Shown piece by piece: positions 27,736 to 36,930 of a stretch of 64,000 nt of DNA. The translations under genes were made by a program, and so were the position numbers. The notes below the pieces were generated by a model. It ran no database searches. It saw only the letters and a program-made list of their open reading frames with translations, and was not told where the DNA came from. How positions within the stretch are numbered: position 1 is the stretch's first letter; every line of letters starts with the position of its first letter. The DNA is taken from positions 41,316-105,315 of the forward strand of contig JADGDX010000006.1 of the NCBI GenBank assembly GCA_016744675.1. Direction: 5' to 3'. The DNA comes from Desulfuromusa sp. (lineage in GTDB: Bacteria; Desulfobacterota; Desulfuromonadia; Desulfuromonadales; Geopsychrobacteraceae).

Positions 27736-28478
27736 TCATCCTTGCGGTGAACAGCCAAAGGACCCCATGCTTGATCGACGGACATCACTTCAATTGCATT
27801 AATGTTCACGTGGGCAGGTCGATTGACGATCCAGAAAACCGTCTCGGCGATATCTTTTGGCTGTAAGGCCTCTGCCCCCTGATAAACCTTAGCAGCTGAT
27901 TCCACATCCCCCTTAAAACGCACTTCAGAAAACTCACTTTCAGCCATCCCTGGTGCAAGGTTTGTCACTCGAACTTGAGTTCCGAGCAGATCAGCTCGCA
28001 AGTTACGACTGAATTGCTGGACAAAAGCCTTGGTTCCTCCGTAAGTATTCCCACCCGGATATGGCCAATCACCAGCCGTTGAGCCAATATTAACAATATG
28101 ACCTCTATTACTTTTGACCATTTTTGGAAGAAGAACCCGGGTGCAGTACATCAATCCCTTGATATTGGTATCAACCATTCTATCCCAATCATTGATATCA
28201 ACATCCCAGCATGGCTCAAGCCCTAATGCCAAACCAGCATTATTCAAAAGAACATCGACATGCTCCAGAGCCCCAAGTTTTTCAACAACCTGCTCACGGT
28301 CACGGACATCCAAGGTAATTATTTGTTGAACCGCCTTGCCCAGCTCTTGCTCTAATTGCTCCAGTCGTTGAGTCCGGCGACCAGTTAAAATCAACTGCCA
28401 CCCCTGGTCTGCAAAGTACTTTGCACAAGCTCTACCAAACCCTGATGTTGCCCCGGTGATTAAAATTGTCTTTACCAT
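27732..28478 (-). CDS. Short-chain dehydrogenase (YdfG-like)
   Basis: A 248-aa NAD(P)-dependent SDR. The cofactor motif TGATSGFG (8-15), with GRRTQRLEQLE after the second strand, suggests NADP. Other motifs: LLNNAGLALG, catalytic Ser in VNIGSTAGDWPY, and YGGTKAFV, with Tyr and Lys. The closest pattern is YdfG (3-hydroxy acid/L-allo-threonine dehydrogenase), but substrate is not certain. The ATG at 28478 has an AAGGA site; an upstream in-frame start would overlap the LapA-like gene. Confidence 0.85.
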   Translation of the reverse strand: MVKTILITGATSGFGRACAKYFADQGWQLILTGRRTQRLEQLEQELGKAVQQIITLDVRDREQVVEKLGALEHVDVLLNNAGLALGLEPCWDVDINDWDRMVDTNIKGLMYCTRVLLPKMVKSNRGHIVNIGSTAGDWPYPGGNTYGGTKAFVQQFSRNLRADLLGTQVRVTNLAPGMAESEFSEVRFKGDVESAAKVYQGAEALQPKDIAETVFWIVNRPAHVNINAIEVMSVDQAWGPLAVHRKDD

Positions 28479-28509
28479 AACAGGTTCCTTCAAAACAGCA
28501 GCAGAGTTG

Positions 28510-28866
28510 TTATTCCTCTGGCTTCTCTTCTTGTGGGGGAACAGCATCCTCTGAAGATTCAGCCCCTTTTTTCTCCTCAGCCTTTTGTTGCTTTTCCTGT
28601 TGCTTTTTTAGTTTTGCCTCAGTCTTTTGGAGCTTTTTCGCTTTTCTTTCCGCTTTTTTCTGTTGATTTTTTTCTTTATTCCGCCGGGCATAACTCAGCA
28701 TAAGCCCAAGAATAACTCCCAACAGAAGAGAGGATAGAACCAACAACGCTTGAGAAACAGCATATTCCCATTTAAGAAATTGAATCGGAATTAAAGCCCC
28801 ATTCTGAACAACGTAAATCATCACTGGTGCCAGCATTAGTAACCCAGCCAGAAATTTTAATTTCAT
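28510..28866 (-). CDS. LapA-domain membrane protein
   Basis: A 118-aa protein with two transmembrane helices (about 4-21 and 37-59), as in the LapA/DUF1049 family (FLKWEYAVSQALLVLSSLL, GVILGLMLSYARRNK). The cytoplasmic tail is very basic, then acidic, made almost wholly of Lys/Glu/Gln and probably coiled coil. LapA regulates lipopolysaccharide synthesis in enterobacteria; the lpx connection here is not visible. The ATG at 28866 has GGAG 7 nt upstream. Confidence 0.72.
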   Translation of the reverse strand: MKLKFLAGLLMLAPVMIYVVQNGALIPIQFLKWEYAVSQALLVLSSLLLGVILGLMLSYARRNKEKNQQKKAERKAKKLQKTEAKLKKQQEKQQKAEEKKGAESSEDAVPPQEEKPEE

Positions 28867-29011
28867 CAATCCTCTCCTGTTAAATCCTATTCAATATTAA
28901 TTAGGTTCAGATATAAAACAAAACCCATCAATTTGCAGTAAAAATAACCATAAAAATGACAATCTTGGATGATCTCTTTAAAGGATAGGAGGGCTTAGCA
29001 GAAATGTAGAT

Positions 29012-29039
29012 AAAAAAAGGGGAACCCTGCCGGTTCCCC
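29012..29039 (-). terminator. Rho-independent terminator after degP
   Basis: On the minus strand GGGGAACC, 5-nt loop, GGTTCCCC (29019-29039), followed by seven T. It ends the degP operon about 80 bp after the degP stop. Confidence 0.92.
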
Positions 29040-29119
29040 AAAATGAACGTAGGAGGTAACGTCCAAAAATTGAATGTGGAAGAGGTTGACGCTGAGCAGT
29101 ACGCCATCCCCCTCCATTT

Positions 29120-30571
29120 TTAATTATCGATTTTCAAAGCCAGATAACGACTGGCATCACCTTGCCTAACCAGAAGGAGGACTGTTTTCTTTTGACTCTC
29201 TTTGATCAATGTCTTCACTTCTGCGGGAGTCGTCACTTCCTTGCGGTTCACTTCTTCAATTAAACTTCCCCGTTTAATCCCGGCACGTGCTGCGATGGAT
29301 CCTACCTCGACTTCTACGACAAGAACCCCCTGTGCCTCTTTATAACCAAATTGATCCGCAAGATCGTCCGTCAATTTCTGTAATCTCATCCCCAGTTCAG
29401 GCAACTTGTCCGTCTTAACGGGACGTCCATCGTCATCAGTTTCCATCGTTCCGATTGAGGCTTTGATCTTTTTCTTTTTATTATCGCGAAGAACCAAAAA
29501 TTCAACTTTTGTTCCTGGGCGTGTCATAGCAATTTGATTGCGAAATTTAGCAACCTTATCCACCTTTTCCCCATTCAGCTTAAGAATGACATCGCCTTGT
29601 TCAAACCCAGCTTTTTCAGCGGGAGAGTCTTCCATAACTTGAGCAATCAAAATCCCTTCACGTTGATCGATACCAAAGGATTCTGCCAAGTCTTTCGTTA
29701 AATCCTGGATTAAAACTCCAAGGCGACCACGTGTTACACCACCATGTTGTACCAATTGCTGATGGATATTTTTCGCCATGTTGATCGGGATGGCAAAACC
29801 AATTCCCATGTAGCCACCACTTCGACTAAAAATGGCTGTATTCATCCCAACCACCTCACCATCTAGATTAACGAGTGGACCACCCGAATTACCGGGATTG
29901 ATAGCAGCATCAGTCTGGATAAAGTTTTCATAATCGGTTAGTCCAATTCCACTACGCCCTTTCGCGCTAACGATTCCAGCAGTTAACGTGTGAGAAAGGC
30001 CAAATGGGTTGCCAAACGCTAAAACCCAGTCGCCAACTTCCAGCTGGTTAGAGTTGCCCAACGGTAAAAACGGCATCTTTTCATCAGCATCAATTTTAAT
30101 CAAAGCAACGTCTGTCGGAGGGTCAGTCCCGACAATTTCAGCTTCGTATTCACGTCCATCAAGCAATTGAACCGTCACCTTATCGGCATCTCCGACAACA
30201 TGATTGTTCGTCATGATGTAACCATCTTCAGAGATAACGAAACCGGACCCTTGTCCCGATTCTCGCCGCTTAGGGGTTTTGTTTTGATTCCCCTGTTGCC
30301 CCTGCTGAGGCGGCTGTCCAAAGAAGCGCTTAAAAAACTCATCTCCAAAGGGGTGACCGCTAAAAGGATTATCCATGCCACTTTGTTGCTTAATTTCTTT
30401 TTCCACATGAATATAAACGACTGCCGGGCTCACCTGCTTGGCAACACTACGGAAAGCCTTCCCCGTTTCCCGCAAGCTTTCTAATCCGCTATCCTGAGCA
30501 ACAGCACCATTCGCAAAGAGCGCCGCCCCCAAGACAACAACCGACAAAAACAAAACAATCCGCTTAATCAT
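29120..30571 (-). CDS. Periplasmic serine endoprotease DegP/DegQ (Do family)
   Basis: Envelope quality-control protease and chaperone of 483 aa. It has a signal peptide (MIKRIVLFLSVVVLG...ANGAVAQ), a trypsin-like domain with catalytic H124 (NNHVVGDAD), D154 (PPTDVALIK) and S229 (NPGNSGGPL), then two PDZ domains (about 270-360 and 385-475). The substrate-bound loop has a QPPQQGQQGNQN linker. ATG at 30571 is preferred because GAGGAG lies 6 nt before it. Its start overlaps the stop of the receiver gene by 8 nt, so the two are coupled and share the sigma-54 promoter upstream. DegP versus DegQ naming cannot be settled. Confidence 0.94.
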   Translation of the reverse strand: MIKRIVLFLSVVVLGAALFANGAVAQDSGLESLRETGKAFRSVAKQVSPAVVYIHVEKEIKQQSGMDNPFSGHPFGDEFFKRFFGQPPQQGQQGNQNKTPKRRESGQGSGFVISEDGYIMTNNHVVGDADKVTVQLLDGREYEAEIVGTDPPTDVALIKIDADEKMPFLPLGNSNQLEVGDWVLAFGNPFGLSHTLTAGIVSAKGRSGIGLTDYENFIQTDAAINPGNSGGPLVNLDGEVVGMNTAIFSRSGGYMGIGFAIPINMAKNIHQQLVQHGGVTRGRLGVLIQDLTKDLAESFGIDQREGILIAQVMEDSPAEKAGFEQGDVILKLNGEKVDKVAKFRNQIAMTRPGTKVEFLVLRDNKKKKIKASIGTMETDDDGRPVKTDKLPELGMRLQKLTDDLADQFGYKEAQGVLVVEVEVGSIAARAGIKRGSLIEEVNRKEVTTPAEVKTLIKESQKKTVLLLVRQGDASRYLALKIDN

Positions 30572-30989
30572 GATCAACTCCTCGAAGATAATGGTGGGTA
30601 TTTTTCCCGGAGAGAGTTGTCTGGATCAGTTCAATCATGTCATCCAAATCAAAAGGCTTATCAATGGTCGCTACGGCCCCCAACTTCTGAGCGGTGGCAT
30701 GCGTCTTTTCATCTCCAAAGGCCGTCATACAGATAAACGGCGGGCACTGTGAATTGTCAAATTGACTTTCTAGTACCTCAAGACCGGTCAATGCTGGCAT
30801 GCGTAAATCACTGATAACAAGGTCATAGCTTTCAACTCGTTCAAGCTCCTCAAGTAACTGCAACCCATTATCACATCCGGTCACCTGGTACCCTGCGCGT
30901 AAGAGAACAAATATGAGTAGCTCAAGCAACTCGGGATCATCTTCAGCGAGTAAGATGTGTGGATGAACATCAAGACAAACAGCTTCCAT
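30564..30989 (-). CDS. Receiver-only response regulator
   Basis: A 141-aa CheY-like receiver with no output domain. The acidic pocket is AEDD (15-18), the phosphoacceptor is D61 (VISDLRMP), and the conserved Thr and Lys are in ICMTAFGD and IDKPF. GGAG lies 7 nt before the ATG at 30989. It is translated with degP (overlapping stop and start) and lies behind a sigma-54 promoter. It may act as a phosphate sink or feedback partner for the sensor kinase encoded two genes upstream; no direct evidence for a partner is present. Confidence 0.88.
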   Translation of the reverse strand: MEAVCLDVHPHILLAEDDPELLELLIFVLLRAGYQVTGCDNGLQLLEELERVESYDLVISDLRMPALTGLEVLESQFDNSQCPPFICMTAFGDEKTHATAQKLGAVATIDKPFDLDDMIELIQTTLSGKNTHHYLRGVDHD

Positions 30990-31029
30990 GTTAAATCTCC
31001 AGAAAATATCGTTATGGGGATTTATTAAC

Positions 31030-31044
31030 GCAATCAGTGTGCCA
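31030..31044 (-). promoter_or_regulatory. Sigma-54 (RpoN) promoter of receiver-degP
   Basis: On the minus strand TGGCAC-ACTGA-TTGC, an exact match to the -24/-12 consensus with the correct 5-bp spacing. It is 41 bp upstream of the receiver-gene ATG. Two enhancer-like dyads lie 43-89 bp upstream, and the neighbouring gene encodes a sigma-54 activator. Confidence 0.88.
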
Positions 31045-31086
31045 AGTCTTGAGGCCTTAAAACTGGGGTTTTGCGGAGGGAAGCAT

Positions 31087-31119
31087 GGGGCAAATTGTCC
31101 CATCGGGGCAAATTGCCCC
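31087..31119. promoter_or_regulatory. Tandem dyads, probable enhancer site for the NtrC-type regulator
   Basis: Two 15-bp dyads: GGGGCAAATTGTCCC (31087-31101, one mismatch) and GGGGCAAATTGCCCC (31105-31119, perfect apart from the central base). Their centres are 18 bp apart and lie about 75 and 95 bp upstream of the predicted sigma-54 start site, the normal place for an enhancer. The binding protein is inferred to be the activator encoded at 31155-32507. Confidence 0.75.
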
Positions 31120-31154
31120 ATGCGGATAGATGAGAAGTGTATTTTTAGGACGAG

Positions 31155-32507
31155 CTACTCTTTGAGTTTTCGATAGAGGGTTTTCCGGTCGACCCCCAAC
31201 AGCCGAGCAGCGAGAGTTCGATTCCCGTCCAACTTTGCTAGGACCTGATGAATATAACGACTCTCCATCTCATCCAAGGTCAGAATAGTTTCTAAACCAA
31301 TCGGTGCTGCAGCCTCCCCCTTTTTCTGCTTCAGTTGTTCAGGTAAATCTTCAAGCGTTAGCTGATCATGTTGGGTTAATGCTAGTGCACGCTCAATCAC
31401 ATTGCGAAGTTCACGGACATTTCCCGGCCAACGGTACGCAAGTAAACAAGCAGCAGCAGGTTGTGCCAACCCGACCATTGATTTATGAAAACGCTGACTG
31501 AGTTCTTCTATAAATTGTAGTGCTAATAACAAAATATCATTCCCTCGTTCACGTAGAGGAGGAATATCAAGTTGAATAACGTTGAGGCGGTAGAAAAGGT
31601 CTTCCCGAAAGCGTCCGGCTGCGACTGTCTCTTCTAAATTTCTATGGGTTGCGGCAAGAACCCGCACATCACAGTCAATTTCACTGCTTCCCCCTAATGG
31701 CCGAACCTTATGATCTTCTAGGACACGTAATAACTTTGGCTGAAGAGCTAATGGCATCTCAGCAATTTCATCCAGAAGTAATGTTCCACCAGAGGCCTCG
31801 ACAAACAATCCTTTACGATTTTCGCGCGCATCAGTAAAAGCTCCCCGGACATACCCGAAGAGTTCACTCTCGAGCAAACTTTCGGGGAGAGCAGCACAGT
31901 TTATCGCAACAAAAGGGCCTTCGCTGCGCTGGCTCTGTTGGTGAAGTGCGCGGGCCACCAATTCTTTTCCGGTCCCACTTTCGCCACAGATCAGGACCGA
32001 GGTATCAAAACCAGCGATGCGCATAATTTGTTGTTTAATCGTTTGAAACACCGGGCTCTCACCAAGCATTTCATCATCTGAAAGCTGGCGGCGCACTTGA
32101 TTCTTCAGCAACCGAACCTTTTCCTGTAAGTGACGATGTTGCAACCCCCGGCCAAGAGTGATATTTAACAAGTCAAGGTCGACTGGCTTGGTGACAAAAT
32201 CGTAGGCACCAGCTCTGAGTGCCGCTATAGCGGTCTCCAAACTGCCAAAAGCGGTCATAATCACAACCGGCAAATCGGGACGGTTATCGTGAAGTTCTGC
32301 ACAAAAATCGACCCCACTGACTCCTGGCATATTCAGGTCAGTCAGAACAATATCAATGTCATGCTCAAGGAGTAATTCTCTTGCGTCAGCAACGTTTAGT
32401 GCGGTCCAGACCTGATGCCCCCGACGCTCAAGGTCTTCCTCCAGCAATTCACATAGGGCGCTATCATCATCGATAACAAGGACTTTCCCTTGAAGATTAT
32501 TGTCCAT
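31155..32507 (-). CDS. Sigma-54-dependent response regulator (NtrC family)
   Basis: A 450-aa activator. The receiver domain has D57 as phosphoacceptor (VLTDLNMP). The AAA+ domain has Walker A GESGTGKE (175-182), GAFTDA (222-227, in place of the more common GAFTGA loop that contacts sigma-54), Walker B GTLLLDEIAEM and the arginine-finger region FREDLFYRLNV. A Fis-type HTH at the C-terminus is NRTLAARLLGVDRKTLYRKL. ATG at 32507 overlaps the kinase stop (TGATG). It probably binds the dyads at 31087-31119 and activates receiver-degP. Confidence 0.94.
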   Translation of the reverse strand: MDNNLQGKVLVIDDDSALCELLEEDLERRGHQVWTALNVADARELLLEHDIDIVLTDLNMPGVSGVDFCAELHDNRPDLPVVIMTAFGSLETAIAALRAGAYDFVTKPVDLDLLNITLGRGLQHRHLQEKVRLLKNQVRRQLSDDEMLGESPVFQTIKQQIMRIAGFDTSVLICGESGTGKELVARALHQQSQRSEGPFVAINCAALPESLLESELFGYVRGAFTDARENRKGLFVEASGGTLLLDEIAEMPLALQPKLLRVLEDHKVRPLGGSSEIDCDVRVLAATHRNLEETVAAGRFREDLFYRLNVIQLDIPPLRERGNDILLLALQFIEELSQRFHKSMVGLAQPAAACLLAYRWPGNVRELRNVIERALALTQHDQLTLEDLPEQLKQKKGEAAAPIGLETILTLDEMESRYIHQVLAKLDGNRTLAARLLGVDRKTLYRKLKE

Positions 32508-33985
32508 CACGCCAGTTCTCCAGCTGCTGCTTCCGGAAGATAAACACTAAAGCAACTCCCCTCACCAAGGCGACTCTCAACCTCTATCCACCCCCCATGC
32601 TCTTCGATAATCCCATGGGCGATTGACAATCCAAGCCCCGTCCCCTGTCCGATGTCTTTCGTGGTAAAGAAAGGGTCAAAGATCTGGCGTAAGTTCTCTA
32701 TTTCTATCCCTATCCCCTGATCAGTGACTTTGAGGCAAATCCAACGAATCCTTTCATCATTAAACTTTTCTGGAGCTTGTGTCACAGTAGGACGCATACC
32801 ACTTAAGGCAATCTCTCCTCCATTCGGCATTGCTTGAATCCCATTGAGAGTCAGGTTAAGCAAAACCTGCTGAATTTGAGCAGGATCAACATGTGCAGGC
32901 AATGGCTGTTCTATTTCGTTGATCAACAGGACAATCCCTTTTTCGCGGGCGGTTGGCCCCAGCAAAGGTTGCAATCCACGCAATACCGTATTTAAATCAA
33001 CATCTTGTTTTTGTGATTTCCCACGTCTTGCAAAACTAAGTAATTGACGCATGATTCCGGTCATACGGTCAGCCTGTTCACCTATAATTGTTGCAGACCG
33101 TGAGATATCATCTGGATCCATCCCGGCGCCCCGAATCAGCTTGGCGCGACCCGCTATCACATTGAGAGGTGTCCCTAATTCATGAGCCATTCCTGCCGAA
33201 AGTTGCCCCAGTGTTGCTAATCTCTCGCTATGACGCAATTTTTCCAGTGTTTCAAATTTCTCCTGATTAGCAATCTGTTCTGCTTCACGCGCATCGACTA
33301 ATTGACCTCGCATCCGCTCTATCGTGCTTGATAGTTCGGCAATTTCACCACGACCAGGCAAATTGACGCTCGGAGTAAAATCACCGGTTCCAATCCGTTC
33401 TGCTTGAGCGCGCAATTTGCGCATCGGACGATCAATCCAAATGCTTCCAAGAGCCCCCATAAACAAAAGGGCCGAACAAATTGAAACCCCAATGACTATT
33501 GCTGAACGGCGCAGACTTTCCTGCACATAATCGTGCATTTCATCCATCGATTCAGAAAGCTCGATTGCCCCGATTCGATTATCATCAATCAACAACGGTA
33601 AGTAAGTCAGAAGATAATCACCACCATCCGGAGAACCTGCTAACAATGCCACCGTCTCCTCATTGAACAAATCATCAAGCTGCTCAACGGGAACCCGCGG
33701 TTGAAACTCCTGCGGAGCTTCTCCTTCGATCCAGACCCAGCGAACTAATGTTTGCTCGTATTCCTGGTTGGCTTTTTTCAAAAAATTAATGGCAACCTCT
33801 TCGCCACGTTGTTGCCAAAGCTCTGTCACGATATAGCGTAAACTCTCCCCAATATGGCGTGCCTCACGACTAAGGTTTTTTTTAAGTTGTTCGCGTTCCC
33901 GCTGGATAGAAAAATAACTATAGGCAGAAAAAATCAGGGCAATACCTAAGAGAACAGCGATGGTAATTTTAACAGTCAGGCGCAT
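32507..33985 (-). CDS. Membrane sensor histidine kinase
   Basis: A 492-aa kinase with two transmembrane helices (about 7-24 and 160-184) enclosing a periplasmic sensor domain of about 135 residues with no recognised ligand motif. A HAMP segment follows (about 185-235), then the HisKA motif SAGMAHELGTPLN with phosphoacceptor H268, and the ATPase boxes (NLTLNGIQAMPNGG, VTDQGIGIE, FDPFFTTKDIGQGTGLGLSI). Its stop overlaps the start of the sigma-54 regulator, so they form a pair. The organisation resembles ZraSR-type envelope-stress systems; the signal is unknown. Confidence 0.93.
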   Translation of the reverse strand: MRLTVKITIAVLLGIALIFSAYSYFSIQREREQLKKNLSREARHIGESLRYIVTELWQQRGEEVAINFLKKANQEYEQTLVRWVWIEGEAPQEFQPRVPVEQLDDLFNEETVALLAGSPDGGDYLLTYLPLLIDDNRIGAIELSESMDEMHDYVQESLRRSAIVIGVSICSALLFMGALGSIWIDRPMRKLRAQAERIGTGDFTPSVNLPGRGEIAELSSTIERMRGQLVDAREAEQIANQEKFETLEKLRHSERLATLGQLSAGMAHELGTPLNVIAGRAKLIRGAGMDPDDISRSATIIGEQADRMTGIMRQLLSFARRGKSQKQDVDLNTVLRGLQPLLGPTAREKGIVLLINEIEQPLPAHVDPAQIQQVLLNLTLNGIQAMPNGGEIALSGMRPTVTQAPEKFNDERIRWICLKVTDQGIGIEIENLRQIFDPFFTTKDIGQGTGLGLSIAHGIIEEHGGWIEVESRLGEGSCFSVYLPEAAAGELA

Positions 33986-34083
33986 AGTTTCTTTTCTCGG
34001 TTAAAGCGTATCAGCAGAGACAGAGATCTAACATACTTTTATCTTGCGTTGCTCTGATCAGGTTGTCAAGCAACTGAAAAAAC

Positions 34084-34112
34084 AAAAGCCCGATCGACAT
34101 GATCGGGCTTTT
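34084..34112. terminator. Bidirectional rho-independent terminator after tatC
   Basis: Stem AAAAGCCCGATC/GATCGGGCTTTT (34084-34095 with 34101-34112) and a 5-nt loop, with A and T tails. It ends the tatBC transcript on the minus strand and separates it from the kinase gene. Confidence 0.9.
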
Positions 34113-34139
34113 TGAGTGTTATCAACAATGTCGACAAGA

Positions 34140-34913
34140 TCAGTCTGGGTCGGATCCAGTCTCTTCCAAGTTTTCTTCCTCATCAACCTCAACCTTTTTT
34201 TTGCCAAATAAACGCGCGACAACAATTCCAACTTCATAGAGGACAATAAAAGGAACAGCGATAGAGGCTTGGGAAAAGATATCGGGTGGAGTTAAGACGG
34301 CTCCCATCACAAAAGCAAGCAAGAGTGAAAATTTACGGTTTTTAGCCAGCCATATATGATCGACAATCCCTAGGCGAGCGAGGAAAAAGATCACGATAGG
34401 TAGCTCAAAAACTAAACCAAAAGCGATGAGTAATCGGGAAGCAAGTGTAAGATAAGCTCCCATTGATAACATCGCACTTACACCTCCAACATTTGTTCCA
34501 TAAGTGACCAAAAAAGTAAAAATCATGGGAAAAACAAAGGTGAAACCAAAATAGGTTCCGGTCCCAAAGCAGAGGCTACTGAAAAAGACAAAGGGGAGGG
34601 CAAGACGTTTTTCATGACCATAAAGCGCAGGGGCAATAAAACTCCACAGTTGCCAAATAATCACCGGAAAGGCAATCACCAGACCTGCTAATGCCGAAAC
34701 CTTAAGAACCGTGAAAAAGGGTTCCGTCGCATTTATAAAAACCAGTGAACTCCCTTCTGGCAGGGCCAAGCGCACTGGTCCAGCAATGAATTCAAATAAC
34801 TTTTCACCAACACTGTAACTTGCGAGAAAAGCAACCAGCCAAGAGCCCGCGGAAATCATCAAGCGCTTGCGTAATTCCCCCAAGTGTTCAGATATTGCCA
34901 TTCCATCAGACAT
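34140..34913 (-). CDS. tatC: Sec-independent protein translocase TatC
   Basis: Six-helix receptor of the twin-arginine pathway, 257 aa. Family blocks: [14 protein letters not shown] at the N-terminus, [12 protein letters not shown] after the second helix, [16 protein letters not shown] and [28 protein letters not shown] near the C-terminus (the latter two quoted separately). The start overlaps tatB by 8 nt. The C-terminal tail is acidic. No strong Shine-Dalgarno site precedes either ATG, which fits coupling to tatB. Confidence 0.96.
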   Translation of the reverse strand: MSDGMAISEHLGELRKRLMISAGSWLVAFLASYSVGEKLFEFIAGPVRLALPEGSSLVFINATEPFFTVLKVSALAGLVIAFPVIIWQLWSFIAPALYGHEKRLALPFVFFSSLCFGTGTYFGFTFVFPMIFTFLVTYGTNVGGVSAMLSMGAYLTLASRLLIAFGLVFELPIVIFFLARLGIVDHIWLAKNRKFSLLLAFVMGAVLTPPDIFSQASIAVPFIVLYEVGIVVARLFGKKKVEVDEEENLEETGSDPD

Positions 34914-35286
34914 TTTGTTTCGGCTCCGACTCTTGATCAGCGACGTCCGTTACCTCTTCAGGAACATCGGTAGCCTCAGCCTCAACAACTTCTTCTGCAA
35001 CGGGTTCTTGTGCTGAGATATCCTCCTTTGCCTCCAACGGCGAAAGGACCTCATCAGCATTCTGCGAAATTTTCTCCTCTTTTTGCGCCTGTGATTCCTG
35101 ATTGTAGCGCTGATCTTCCGCCTTCATTTCTAGGTCAATCGTACTCTTTAACTCGTTCGTAGCACGCTTGAACTCAGCAAAACCTTTCCCCAGCGAACGA
35201 GCAAGATCAGGAAGCTTTTTGGGCCCCATAACAATCAGAGCCAACGCGGCAATAAGAACCATTTCTGTCATTCCGATTCCAAACAT
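34906..35286 (-). CDS. tatB: Sec-independent protein translocase TatB (TatA/B family)
   Basis: A 126-aa protein with an N-terminal membrane helix ([20 protein letters not shown]), the [15 protein letters not shown] hinge and amphipathic helix, and a long acidic tail. MFxIGxxEM and the Pro-containing hinge fit TatB, though some bacteria use one TatA/B protein for both roles. It is first in the tatBC operon; no separate tatA is in this window. Confidence 0.88.
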   Translation of the reverse strand: MFGIGMTEMVLIAALALIVMGPKKLPDLARSLGKGFAEFKRATNELKSTIDLEMKAEDQRYNQESQAQKEEKISQNADEVLSPLEAKEDISAQEPVAEEVVEAEATDVPEEVTDVADQESEPKQNV

Positions 35287-35490
35287 CTATCTCTTCCTCT
35301 CTAGATCAACATTTACTTTCAATTTAATCCCCGCGAAGAAACAATAAAACGCCCGGGCCATGCGAGCATAGACCCGATAATAAATACCTGTCAAGCTCTC
35401 TGAAGCTGCGAAAAGATTGACATATCAAAGATGGCTAGTCTACCATCTGAGCTCATTTTTGCCCCCACAAATCAGAGGTGAATTAAGACA

Positions 35491-36408
35491 ATGAATCAAG
35501 AAAAGTTAAAACAACAAATCAAACAATTGGCCGCAGAGAAAGATGCTCTTTTAATCGCTCACAACTATGAACGTGATGAAATTCAGGAAATTGCTGATAT
35601 TACAGGAGATTCCCTGGCTTTATCGATGGAAGCAGAAAAAACAGATAAGTCTGTGATCGTTTTTTGTGGTGTTCACTTTATGGCAGAAAGTGCTGCTATT
35701 CTTGCTCCGGATAAAACTGTTTTGTTACCACGCGCTGATGCCGGCTGCCCCATGGCTGACATGGTTACCGTTGAGGGCTTACAAAAGCTAAAGCAGCAAC
35801 ACCCCGATGCGACCGTCGTAACTTACGTCAATTCAAGTGCTGCGGTGAAAGCCGAAAGTGACATCTGCTGTACCAGCTCAAACGCAATTAGTGTTGCCCG
35901 CTCAGTGAGTGCCAAAAAACTACTGTTGGTCCCTGATCGCAATCTCGGTCGTTATATTGCTAAGCAAGTTCCGGACAAAGAGTGCATTTGCTGGGAAGGC
36001 TATTGTCCCACCCATGACAAACTCGCGGTAGAAGAAATCACCAAAGCCAAGAACGAACACCCCGATGCCCTTTTCATGGCACATCCAGAATGTACTCCTG
36101 AGATCCTTGAACTGGCTGACCATATCTGCTCCACCAGCGGTATGTATGAGTACGCATCAAACAGTTCAGCCGAAAAATTTATTGTTGGCACAGAAAACGG
36201 TATCCTCTGGCGGTTGAAAATGGAGAACCCCACAAAGCAGTTTATTGTTCCTAGCACCAATTTGGTCTGTCCAGACATGAAACTCACCCGTCTCGAAGAC
36301 GTGCTGAACTGTCTGCAAAATATGGAACCACAGATTACTGTAGCAGAAGATATTCGCCTGAAAGCTAAGCAGGCTCTAGACAAAATGCTGGCAGCCCCAA
36401 GGGACTAG
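35491..36408 (+). CDS. nadA: Quinolinate synthase NadA
   Basis: 4Fe-4S enzyme that condenses iminoaspartate with dihydroxyacetone phosphate to quinolinate for NAD synthesis; 305 aa. Motifs: [32 protein letters not shown], and the cluster cysteines in DAGCPMADM, the [12 protein letters not shown] block and [18 protein letters not shown] lies about 11 nt before the ATG. No nadB or nadC neighbour is present. Convergent with a hypothetical gene, with a hairpin between. Confidence 0.95.
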   Translation: MNQEKLKQQIKQLAAEKDALLIAHNYERDEIQEIADITGDSLALSMEAEKTDKSVIVFCGVHFMAESAAILAPDKTVLLPRADAGCPMADMVTVEGLQKLKQQHPDATVVTYVNSSAAVKAESDICCTSSNAISVARSVSAKKLLLVPDRNLGRYIAKQVPDKECICWEGYCPTHDKLAVEEITKAKNEHPDALFMAHPECTPEILELADHICSTSGMYEYASNSSAEKFIVGTENGILWRLKMENPTKQFIVPSTNLVCPDMKLTRLEDVLNCLQNMEPQITVAEDIRLKAKQALDKMLAAPRD

Positions 36409-36424
36409 TGGTGGAAACAATAAT

Positions 36425-36470
36425 CCCCTCTGGGAGCAATTGAATGTCGTATGACGCAGCGCCAGAGGGG
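36425..36470. repeat. Inverted repeat after nadA, possible terminator
   Basis: CCCCTCTGG (36425-36433) pairs with CCAGAGGGG (36462-36470) around a 28-nt loop. It lies between two convergent genes. The long loop and lack of a strong T tract make intrinsic termination uncertain. Confidence 0.45.
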
Positions 36471-36482
36471 AATATTTCAACG

Positions 36483-36851
36483 TTATTTTGTTGTCGGGGC
36501 GGGCTTATCTTCAACCTTTGATTCTGGAAAATTCTGAGCAATTTTCGTCATTGCCATTTCAACTTCTCCCCTCATTTTGATAAATCCTTCACCACTAAGC
36601 TGGAGAGTTTCTTCGCTCAAGCGCAGAATCATCTTCTCTTTTTCAAGTTGCCTGAGGGCTTTAAGTAGAGCAAACTTGATCTTTTTTATTTCGGTTGTAT
36701 CCCCGACCATTTCAACAAACCGACTTGCCAAATCAATGTTCTTTTCGTTGATCAGTTCTTTCTGCGGAAATGGAACATTCGCTTCCTTTACATGTTTGCT
36801 TAAAAATAAAAAAACGACCATCTTCCATAAATCTTGGTTAAACGGAGCCAC
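36483..36851 (-). CDS. Small protein of unknown function
   Basis: A 122-aa mainly helical, charged protein without signal peptide. It begins at a GTG with AGGGA 7 nt upstream. The sequence has LWKMVVFLFLSKH at the N-terminus, KKIKFALLKALRQLEKEKMI in the middle and a Pro/Lys-rich tail. I do not recognise the family. It lies next to two other poorly known minus-strand genes between nadA and a RAYT-like element, so this may be an accessory segment. Confidence 0.5.
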   Translation of the reverse strand: MAPFNQDLWKMVVFLFLSKHVKEANVPFPQKELINEKNIDLASRFVEMVGDTTEIKKIKFALLKALRQLEKEKMILRLSEETLQLSGEGFIKMRGEVEMAMTKIAQNFPESKVEDKPAPTTK

Positions 36852-36930
36852 AGCTTTTTCCCTTTCGTACTGATAGTGATATTCAACTTTACATTTCTCA
36901 GTTAGCGATTGTTTGTTGCGTTGATAAATT

